Below, piece after piece: positions 52,231-61,924 of a stretch of 64,000 nucleotides of DNA. This DNA is from Amyelois transitella (lineage: Eukaryota; Arthropoda; Insecta; Lepidoptera; Pyralidae), in the NCBI RefSeq assembly GCF_032362555.1, contig NC_083522.1, forward strand, positions 3,388,001 through 3,452,000. The letters are read 5' to 3'. A model generated the notes under the pieces. That model made no database searches and was not told where the DNA came from. It saw only the letters and a program-made list of their open reading frames with translations. Within the stretch, counting starts at the first letter, position 1. Each line of letters opens with the position of its first letter. The position numbers and the translations under genes are program-made.

Positions 52231-55200
52231 ATGATGTCGGACGGGCCAGACACGCCGCCCTTTAGTACTGTCGACATCAACAGCGAAAATAGAGATGATG
52301 AAGATCTTTTTGCATCCGCGGTCCAGGTACTGTACTAGAATCCTGTTTTGCTTGTTTGAAATACGCCCCCGGCATGCCGGGTTGGATGACGCCTCTCTAT
52401 AATGTGAATATACTCATTAACCCTTCATCTACATAATTATACTGACCGTGTAATACTTCTGAGTAGTGATAATAATTACGTGCATAGATAATTAAATTAT
52501 ATATATGCATATAACGGGCGATACCTAATCATTACAGTACAAACATTATGTACTAGTGACCTTGCGGTGGATTAAAACCTTACTATTCCTTCATTAACTA
52601 ATCCAATGAAGCATAAAAAGTAGCAAAAAAACTCAGTTTTTTAGTTGCAGTTTTTGTGTATTGTATTTTTTTTCTTGTTTTTACAGTCTATTTGTCATCA
52701 TTATCAGTAATTAAACATATAGTGACTCATGTATATTGCCTTCTTTCTATAGATATTTTATTTTCATAATTGTTATCACTGTATTTCTGCTGAATACTCA
52801 AAAAGGTTCAAGCAGAAACAAGTCAATATTCGTAATAGATTACAGTTCAGTGAATGGGCTACATTAGGTATTCACAAGAGTAGGAATAAGTTATATGACT
52901 TATATGCCCAGAAACAATACAATTTTGACCCCAGTTTTGTAGAATATGTCAAAAATTATTCAAAATTATTTAAAAAAGTTTGCAGGCAAGCCAAGTCTTT
53001 GCACATAAGTAGTAAAATAAACAACGCACCAAATAAAATTAAAGAAACATGGAACATTATTAATAAAGAATCTGGCAAAATCAAAGATAGAGACAGTATT
53101 AAACAAATATCATCCGGTAACAAAAGTATTTCTAAAACTCAGGACATTGTAAATGCTTTTGATAATTTCTTTGCAAAAATCCCTGTGGAGCTAACTTCTG
53201 ACGTTGACTCTTGTCCATTGCGCGCTGAAACCCTACTTAATAATAACACAACTCCCATCAAATCTGTCTTTAAATTTAAATATGTTAACTCTGATAATAT
53301 ATTAAAGGCGTTCAAACAACTTAATTTGAAAAAGTCTGAAGACCATTGGGGTATGTCTGTTAGTATCATAAGTCAAATCATAGATATTATTGCATCTGAT
53401 CTAGCTTTTATATTTAATGAATGTATTGATGAGGGTATTTTTCCAAATTTAATGAAATGTAGCAAATTAATACCTCTATTCAAAAAAGGGGAGAAAACAG
53501 TCCTTGGCAATTATAGACCTATTTCTATATTGCCAGTTTTGAGCAAGGTGTTTGAGAAGATGATGCTTAATCAAATGCAACAATATTTTAAAATCAATAA
53601 CATTTTCCATTCCCAACAATATGGGTTCACTGCCGGGAAGTCCACCACTGATGCGGGAGTAGCACTTGTTACTCAAATCTATGACGCGTGGGAGAGTTCA
53701 CAGGATTCAGTTGGAGTCTTTTGCGATCTCTCTAAAGCATTTGATTGCGTAGATCATCAGACACTTTTGCGTAAACTTCGTCAATATGGGTTTGACCACA
53801 AATCAACTAAACTAATGGCATCCTATTTGACTGATAGGCTTCAAACTGTAGATATTAATGGAGTAAAGTCAAGCGGTTCAAGCGTCTCAATGGGTGTTCC
53901 TCAGGGCTCAATTTTAGGACCATTCCTCTTCTTGGTATATGTCAATGACCTGCCTTTTATGGTGGAAAAACAGGCGGGTATAGTGCTGTTTGCCGATGAC
54001 ACTTCTTTAATATTTAAATTAGATCGCCATAGCGAAAATGTAAGTTCGGTTAATAATATACTGTCGGCCATATCTATCTGGTTCTCAACCAACAATCTTC
54101 TTTTAAATGCTAATAAGACCCAATGCATTAAATTTACCCTTCCAAACGTAAGGCAGGCCAATACTGACATAACACTGGAAGGCCAGAAATTAGAATTTGT
54201 TGAAAATACAAAGTTTTTAGGAATTATAATTGATGCAAAGCTACAGTGGGGTGCTCATATTTCTAAACTATCCAATAGACTTAGCTCTGCCGCTTATGCT
54301 GTTAGGAGGATCCGACAATTGACAGATGTAGCTACAGCTAGGCTTGTTTATTTCAGCTATTTTCATAGCTTGTTATCTTATGGTTTACTTTTATGGGGTA
54401 GCGCGGCTGATATACAAACTATTTTTATAATTCAGAAAAGGGCCGTTCGCGCAATTTACGGCTTAGGACCAAGAGACTCGTTAAGACAACTCTTTAAGAA
54501 AATAAACATACCTACAGTAGCGTCCCAGTACATTTTTGATCTTATAATGTATGTTAGGAAAAATACCTCTTTTTTTCAAAAAGTTAGTGCCACAACTGAT
54601 AGAAATTTACGTAATAAATATAAATTAGTCATGCCGTTTCATAGGCTTAGCAAAGTCAGTAAATCATTTATGGGGAACTGTATACGATTTTATAATAGGT
54701 TGCCGGAGTCTGTTCTTGATATGCCCAACCGAAAATTAAAAGAGTATGTAAAGAAAGTACTTTGTGGGAAGGCTTATTATAGGACTGATGATTACCTTAA
54801 TGATAAAAACATCTGGCTCGAGCTTGGCACAGGAACCTCGTAATTAATTGTAGTTTAATTTGAACTTAAATCAAAATTTCAGTACACTCTGTACATAAAT
54901 CTTTTTAAAATTGGCAATCCATAATATATATATATATATATTTTTTTCTTTTTTCAATATTAAATCTCATAAATATATAAATCTCCCGTGAACAATGTTT
55001 TCTCCCGTCCACATTCTATTCTAAGTATAATTTAATATTGTGAAGTTGACGTTGTTGATGAAAATGCTGCAGTGCAGTTTGTTACCGCTTCTTCTGCACT
55101 GACGCCTTGGAAGCGGCAGTAAACTTAGTTTTTAAGTAATTTATTTGACGTCAACCAAGTTGTTAAACCATACGACAATTATTAAGCGATATAATAATAT

Positions 55201-56131
55201 CCTATAATAATGAATAAAAATTTTGAATTTGAATTTGAATTTGTATTCTTGTAATAAGCATGATTAAAAGTGAATAATAAATAATCAACAGTAACAAGTT
55301 AACTCAAAATAATTCAAACTGCGTTTGACAATAACTTTTGTGTAAGTATGAATTGATACATGCTACATATCTCACTTTAAGTTTGACCTATTAAATGTAA
55401 CACTAAAAATAAAGAGCTGAATTGAAGAACCTCCTCCTTGTTTTAATTTGACTATATTGATGAATAACTACCAACAATTAATGTGTGTTTATTTTTGTCT
55501 ATGACAGGAAGTAAGCTTGGACCCTGAGGTGAATGGAGCAGCAGAAGGTCTGGAGAAGGCTACCATAGGAGACCCTCCGTCCATTACCACTACGCTTAGC
55601 AGTCCCATCATGGAGGAGGTAAAACAAAAATTTTAACTAACTACTCAATTTTAAAAAGATGTCTCTTTTTGGGATAGGTACCCAACCTATGCTGTCATTA
55701 CAATTGTCAAGTTCAATAAAGATAAATAAACAAAGCTATATAAACAGATGAGATGGTAAAAACTGACTGGCAAATGCCCTTAATTTTATTTAAAAGAGTG
55801 GATTTTAGTTACAAATATAGGTACTTTTATACAATATATAGCTTTACAATAAAGACTTCTTTGTATTCAGTTTGAATTTGTAAGCTAATATTACGATTGA
55901 TGAATCAATCTTTCAATGAATCAGGGCTTAATATTTATTAAAGACTTCTATTGTTCCCTTGATATTAACACAATTGAATTGAAGTTATCCAATAGTCCAA
56001 TAATGGCCTCTTTTGATATAAATTATAGCAAAATCAGTCCAATTTATATCTTCTATTGTAATGTTAACATGAAAGCTGTATTGGATAGAAATTTGTTAAG
56101 TGAGTTTAATAATGAAAAAGCTGCACTAATC

Positions 56132-56165
<34 letters not shown>

Positions 56166-59100
56166 GTTTTGAACTTAATTGGTGAGATTCCAAATCATGT
56201 TGTCTTGTACAGCCAACCGCATGCATGGATCTCTTTATAATGTGGTAATAGAGACAAATTTTAATTTGGGAAGATTGAAGTGCTGTTGTGTGTGTGTGCT
56301 GTACTTAAAAATATAAAGATGTGTTTTTTACTTATTCTGTCTCTTATTAATTTTACTTCCTAATCAAGGAGTTTGTAATGAAACTTGCTTTAAAGACATA
56401 AGCCTACATAACTTTATATTTACTGCAACAGTTTGTTCCAAGTGCAATCTGATTTGAAATTTCAATGTCAAGATCCTGTGTTGAAGAAAATGTGTTATAT
56501 TTTTTCATAATCTACAAGCTGTGAAAATATAAGATAAAGTTTTTAGGGCTGTCTGTCTCATACCAACCTGACATGTGATTTCAACCAAATACATTCCAGA
56601 TAGCAACGGAGCGAGCCAACAATATAATAATAACGATCACGGATCCGCAAAAGATCGGTGAAGGCATGAGTTCGTACGTCGCCTACCGCGTGATCACGAA
56701 GACCAACATGCCGATCTTCAGCAAACAGGAGCTGCTCGTGTGGAGGAGGTTCAGTGACTTCCTTGGGTTACATGAGAAACTCACAGAGAAGTATCTTAGG
56801 TCGGGACGGGTAATACCACCGGCTCCGGAGAAAAGTATAGTTGGTAAGCATTTAAATCTTATACCTGCTAGCGTTTGAGCGACAAGGAGTAACAATGTGA
56901 GGAAACAGTCACAGTGTATATCACCGTGTCTTGTTTGTAATTCATTTGCCAAGTTATGCTTGCATAATGAATACTTTTAGAACATTTGCACGTGTGTTCA
57001 TTTTTAGCGACAAAACAATGTCAGAGAACAAAATTAAGTGCATTGTTAGTAATTTTATAGTAGATAACAATTTTAAAAATGAATTGGACTCTTATTTTTA
57101 AACAATGTATACTTAAATCTTCTGAGGGTTGCGAATTTTCTGTAGTAAATAATTTTGAACCATAATACACATAGGTTCAAATTTAGGTCACATTAATTAG
57201 TCTTTTTTAGATAATATGTTACAGAATTCTCCTAGGACATTACAAGGCATAACTAATGCTATATTTTCTCATTAAACAGGTACAACAAAATTGAAGATGA
57301 CGTCAACTCCTTCCACTGAAAGCGCCAATGGCAGTAGTTCTTCGACAAGCGTCCAATCCCAGTTCGTGGAGAGACGGCGGGCCTGTCTCGAGCGGTTTCT
57401 GAACAGAGTGGCCCAACATCCCGTGCTGTGCATTGATCCTGACTTTAGGGAGTTCTTAGAGTCAGGTAAGTGATTATCAACCATATTTCCAGGCAGTATG
57501 GTTCAGGAACAACAGTTTCCACTAGTCAGTTCTTAGGTAGAACAGAAGTTAGGAAGTTGAGTGATTTTCTAATAGTTCTTTGATAACATTATACTTCTTG
57601 TTTTCCTATTATCTATGTAAGCTATTTTTCTGAAAAATATAAACTTTACACTACATAGCTTGCTCCTTGTTTCAGCCGACTTAAAATAGGGGGAAGTTGC
57701 CAATTCTATTCTGTATTGTTTTTTAGATACGGAACTGCCAAAGGCCACGAGCACATCGGCGCTAAGCGGGGCGGGGGTACTCCGCTTGTTCAATAAAGTT
57801 GGAGAAACTGTCAACAAGATCACATACAGGATGGACGAGTCTGATCCTGTAAGTATATACTGTAGAACTAGTTTCTGTGAATATATGTATGTAATTTAGG
57901 CGTCTTAAGTCGACCGATACGGCACTTATAAGTATACGAGCGATGCTAGCTGGCATTTCCACATTCGGAATTCTGTCAATAGTAGACCGAGATATTCTTT
58001 GGATAGTGTTTTAAATTTGCATTCAAAAAGGTTAAGATAAAATTTCTCGCATATTATTATATCTTTCTAATGGTTCGAAGAGTGTTCAGGCCGTGTAGAG
58101 ACACTAGAGGCACTTCGAAAGCTGTACGGCGCTTGTTAGTTCCAAAAGCACAAGCGTCGCGTACGCACGTCGCCGCTAGAGCGCTCGCCGCGGATCCGCA
58201 CTATCAATAAATTCTGTTTTGTTAGTTATATATACTCAGAAAGATAACAATTGAACCCTGTATCATTAATCCAGTGGTTCGAAGAGCGTTCGGGCCGCGT
58301 GGAGGCCCTGGAAGCGTGCCTGAGGCGGCTGTTCGGCGCGTGCGAGGCGCTGGCGCAGGAGCGGCGCGAGCTGGCGGCGCGCGCGCACGACGCGGCGCGC
58401 GCGCTGGCCGCGCTGGCCGCCGCCGACCCGCACGCGCCGCTCTCGCGCGCCCTCTCGCACACCGCTGATCTGCATGAGAAGGTAAGAGACGGAATTACTT
58501 TAGGATTGATTTAGTGTTTTGTTTTGTGTTTTTGTTAGTATTTTCCAATAAAGAGAAAATAAAACTTTTTTTCCAAACATTACTGATAGGCTTGTGTATG
58601 ATGTTTAGCAAATTCCTTCAGCCGAAGACAATATCGACGAATTGTTTGAAACATTTATTAAGTGCTGCTTGATACTGCTGCTGAACTTATGCCAATCAAC
58701 TCGACGAAAATTATTAATTAAAAAAATTGTGAAATAATGTTCGCTAATTGTTTATCTATTATTGGCGTGACGAACACATGTTTCACAAAATATATACCTA
58801 TATTTTTTATTTAAACTAAACTTTTAAGAATTCAATAGTAAATTTTTCCCTCCTCAATTTTCAGATAGAACAGTTGAGACTAGAGCAATCCAACACGGAC
58901 TTCTACGTCCTGACGGAACACATCAAAGACTACCTCGGCCTCATCGGCGCCATCAAGGACGTGTTCCACGAAAGAGTCAAGGTATGTCGAGCTTTATAAT
59001 AAGACTGACCTTCCAAGTGCCCTCTCTGTTTTTTTTCTCCTTAAACCCCCATTGCTTTATAAAAATACAAGCTAAATTTTCTTCATAATTTTAGTTCAAG

Positions 59101-60975
59101 AATCGGATACATTTTTCAAAGAAATTGTAGCAAAGCATAAAAAAAAATTTTTGATATGTCATCGAAAAATTGAGCTATCAGCTGATTTTTTTTTTATTTG
59201 GAACATCGCAATTTTAAATCCTTACAAAATCCATTACCATCTACACCCTACTTGTGCATCCGGCTTATATTAAAAAAAAAACTGTTTTTTTTAAATAGAA
59301 TCTTAGATGATATCAATGACAAAATATTATTAATTTGTAGGTATTCCAAAACTGGCAACACGCTCAAATGCAGCTCACGAAGCGGAGGGAGAACAAAGCG
59401 AAGGCGGAACTCGCCAACCGGCCGGAGAAGATTGAACAGGCGGCCAACGAGATTATTGAGGTGATGACACTTTCCGTTCATTATATTTCAGCATGTAGTA
59501 ACCTACCTGCATGAAGGATTTATAGGCTATTGTGTTACTTCATGCAAAAAGAAATTATATAATATTTGTCTGTCAGTAATAAATATCTTATATATTATAT
59601 ATTATATAAATATCTTATATAATATATCGTGTGGTTCCCGGCACTATTACAAAAAAGAATAGGACCACTCCATCTCTTTCCCATGGATGTCGTAAAAGGC
59701 GACTAAGGGATAGGCTTATAAACTTAGGATTCCTCTTTTAGGCGATGGGCTAGCAACCTGTCACTATTTGAATCTCGGTTCTATCATTAAGCCAAATAGC
59801 TGAACGTGGCCATTCAGTCTTTTCAAGACTGTTGGCTCTGTCTACCCCGCAAGGGATATAGACGTGATCATATGTATGTATGTATGTAATAAATAATTGT
59901 TCAATGTCGACTTTTCTCTTGTTTTATCAGAATATTTATAATCGTCGTACTCCATCTACTTGTGCTCAAAGAATAGCAAGTGCAGTAAAAGAGATGTCGC
60001 ATCTATTAAGGTGTATAGCGCAAGCAAGAAATAAAAAAGAAAGACACTGTCATGTCACTCGTGACTTCTGAAAAAAACTGTGATGTGTGAATATTCTAAT
60101 ATCTTTATAACTTAATACGCGGGCTTTTATTCCACTGCAGGTAACGATTCTCAGCCTTTATCAGCATCTTTTTGGGTTAAATATATTGTTCGCACATAAT
60201 ACGTGCGTATTATTTATCTTTCACAAACAATTTCCTTTAGATTTACCCAAGTTTCATATAAGACTCCTTAATTTAATGTTGAATGACAGCTAAACTGACT
60301 GACTGACATGGCTGTCATTCTATCTCTGTCATGCTTATTTTATAATGACACTTCGGTCCCGCTGTCATTCTAATTAAGCTATATTTTAAGAACTATAACA
60401 TATTGTATTCTTTAATAACCATTGCAGTGGGAAGCGAAAGTGGAGCGCGGTCAGCAGGAATTCGATCAGATCTCGCGCGTCATCAAGAAGGAATTGGAGC
60501 GCTGGGAGGAGGCCAGACTCACAGAGTTGAGACTCACCCTGCTGAGATATCTGGAGCTACATATGCAGCATCAGGCTCAGGTATTTACTTAACTGTTATT
60601 TCGCAATATGGCCGCATTTCCTGGCTCAATAGAGATTGTGACGAAATTAAATTTACTTATCCTAAATCTTCTTTCAGAAAGCTGAACACAATTTGTGTAC
60701 AGTACTATAGTCGCCTCGGCAATATTTGACGGCGCAGTATAGCGCAACCTACAGCCGAACTAAACAGAATAAGAACTTAATGAAATAACGACTTTATTAC
60801 GTCGACATTAAACTTAAAATACAAAAACAAAATGTCTCCTGATTAACCGACTTTAAAAAAGGAGGATATCGATTAAAGTCTGAAGGCGGTAGTCTTTTTA
60901 CAAAAAGTTATTTTTGTTTTGCAGGCGATCCGTTACTGGGACGCGTTCCTCCCCGAAGCGCGCGCCATCAAATGA
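52231..60975 (+). CDS. SNX2: Sorting nexin 1/2 orthologue, ten exons, 468 aa
   Basis: Exons: 52231-52326, 55508-55618, 56600-56843, 57280-57465, 57727-57848, 58275-58481, 58865-58981, 59341-59460, 60428-60580 and 60925-60975. They join in frame with GT/AG borders. SNX1/2 is the membrane-bending half of retromer: it binds PI3P on endosomes and returns receptors to the Golgi. Residues 1-69 are an acidic, low-complexity N-terminus. The PX domain spans about 75-212: ITITDPQKIGEGMSSYVAYR, VWRRFSDFLGLHEKL (R118/R119, phosphoinositide pocket), RVIPPAPEKSIVG and FVERRRACLERFLNR. ALSGAGVLRLFNKVGETVNK (about 224-243) is the amphipathic helix before the BAR domain. The BAR domain fills 254-468 and ends IRYWDAFLPEARAIK, matching the usual SNX1/2 C-terminus. 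It is slightly shorter than the vertebrate proteins (about 520 aa), mainly at the N-terminus. Vertebrate SNX1 and SNX2 are equally good names. Exon 6 is extremely GC-rich (Ala/Arg, GC third positions). A LINE sits in intron 1 and a SINE in intron 8. Confidence 0.96.
52745..55255 (+). mobile_element. 5'-truncated LINE in SNX intron 1, long open reverse transcriptase
   Basis: An open frame runs from about 52750 to 54843 (no stop for about 690 codons) without its own ATG at the front, so the element is truncated ahead of the RT. Its 3' UTR has AATGCTGCAGTGCAGTTTGT and GACAATTATTAAGCGATATA, ending in (GAATTT)n near 55245. Same strand as the host gene. Boundaries are approximate and no target-site duplication was found. 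AG-rich sites inside it could be cryptic acceptors for SNX transcripts. Confidence 0.88.
52750..54843 (+). CDS. LINE reverse transcriptase (endonuclease missing)
   Basis: Non-LTR reverse transcriptase of the jockey/CR1 group. Motifs in order: KCSKLIPLFKKGEKTVLGNY, RPISILPVLSKVFEKMM, QQYGFTAGKSTTDAGVALV, VGVFCDLSKAFDCVDHQTLL (first catalytic Asp), GVPQGSILGPFLFLVYVND, GIVLFADDTSLIF (catalytic FADD), LNANKTQCIKF and KFLGIIIDAKLQWGAHI, then a C-terminal extension with AVRAIYGLG. Open to TAA at 54843. The N-terminal endonuclease seen in the 19-kb element is absent, and there is no AUG-led start for the full frame, so it is probably not expressed on its own. The open frame suggests a fairly recent insertion. 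Confidence 0.88.
55256..55507. other. Rest of SNX intron 1
   Basis: AT-rich, ends in the acceptor TCTATGACAG before exon 2. Intron 1 is about 3.2 kb, most of it LINE. Confidence 0.5.
55625..56595. other. SNX intron 2 with (TA)n microsatellite
   Basis: No exon seen. A (TA)n run lies at 56135-56161. The 89-codon plus ORF over it is fortuitous. Confidence 0.5.
58071..58202 (+). pseudogene. Decayed duplicate of SNX exon 6
   Basis: TGGTTCGAAGAGTGTTCAGG, CCGTGTAGAGACACTAGAGG and TGTACGGCGCTTGT read WFEECSGRVETLEALRKLYG then AC and a TAG stop, parallel to exon 6 (WFEERSGRVEALEACLRRLF). It ends GCCGCGGATCCGCAC, matching the ADPH codons of exon 6. The acceptor AG is gone (TCTAA precedes TGG) and no donor is kept, so it is not used. 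It is far less GC-rich than exon 6. Confidence 0.85.
58485..58860. other. SNX intron 6
   Basis: AT-rich intron with no recognised repeat. Confidence 0.45.
58985..59338. other. SNX intron 7
   Basis: AT-rich intron with no recognised repeat. Confidence 0.45.
59628..59890 (+). mobile_element. SINE-1 copy in SNX intron 8
   Basis: Complete and very similar to the copy at 12.09 kb, sharing the variants GGCACTATTACAAAAAAG, ACTTAGGATTCCTCTTTTAG, GAATCTCGGTTC and GACGTGATCATATG. Same strand as the host gene. Confidence 0.92.
59895..60425. other. Rest of SNX intron 8
   Basis: AT-rich, no exon seen. Contains TGACAGCTAAACTGACTGAC and two GGCTGTCATTCTA/CGCTGTCATTCTAA direct repeats near 60310 and 60360. 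Confidence 0.4.
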
Positions 60976-61765
60976 GCCGGGGAGTGAGGGCCGGAGCCCC
61001 GACACACACACAGCTAAGCTAATACTGTACACTTTCAAACTTTTCTTTTTTTATAAGGCCGACTTTACACTTGTAAGTTTATGTAAGTTTTTTTCGTAAT
61101 TTGTAAACTTTAGAAAGTAGTAAGAAATCGTTTAACCACGTACTACTAAGGTACATACATACATACGCAATATCTCCTTTTTATCGAAATTCGCGGTCAA
61201 ATTTGTCGGAGGTAACTTGCACAAACAGAACTTTGTAGTGTAAAGTCGACCACGCAGAGTCTTATACGCAGGCGTATTATATTTAAAGAGATGATGCACT
61301 ATTGTTGACTATAGCTAGTGTGCATTCCGAAATCTGTGAGTCTAGTAAAGTATATTGTCCTTTTAATGAAGACTAGATTTACTAGATATAAATATTAGAG
61401 AGGGCTTTCAATAACTCTTATTACAAAACCCCCTGACCTGGCTGTAGTTACCAAAAATGTAACTACCTCCTATTCTGTAAATGTATTTGTTTTTTCTTTG
61501 TCAACACAATGTGGTCACGGTTGCATCTGAGTCTAAAACTTCTACGGTCGTTTGACCTACAAAACAGATATATCCTTTCGTCGTCAGGAAATTAACTGAC
61601 AGGACTTTGAACGACTTGTCTCTATAGAAAAGTATGAGTCCATTTTATCCTAGACGCAACGCACGCATACATGAACTGATTTTATGACGGCTCAACGTAT
61701 ATTGGTCATTGTGAACGATGATACTCCGCTGGTGCAACACAGTTTTTACTAGTTTAAAGCAGTCC
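60976..61765 (+). other. 3' UTR and flank of SNX1/2
   Basis: No further coding exon after TGA at 60973-60975. I see no obvious AATAAA close to the stop, so the 3' UTR may extend far (AATAAA at about 62565 and 62684). Poly(A) use cannot be told from sequence. Confidence 0.4.
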
Positions 61766-61767
61766 TC

Positions 61768-61922
61768 ATTGCGACCTCTGTGTAGCGGTATTGCGCTTGT
61801 CTGTGACACCGGAGGTCCCGTATTCGAATTCCCAGGTTCCAGGTCATAATGGTCTTTGATGTAGTAGTATCGTTGAGTTACTACGAGATACACAAGTTTT
61901 GAACATACTTCGAGGCTAACTC
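61768..61922 (+). mobile_element. tRNA-derived SINE (SINE-3)
   Basis: Same layout as 42.96 kb: GCGACCTCTGTGTAGCGGTA, TTGCGCTTGTCTGTGACACC, GGTCCCGTATTCGAATTCCC, then AGTATCGTTGAGTTACTACG and CATACTTCGAGGCTAACTC. Confidence 0.75.
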
Positions 61923-61924
61923 TA

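Noticed and set aside
58226-58475. ORFs opposite and shifted in SNX exon 6
   Set aside because: Shadows produced by the extreme GC content of the real exon.
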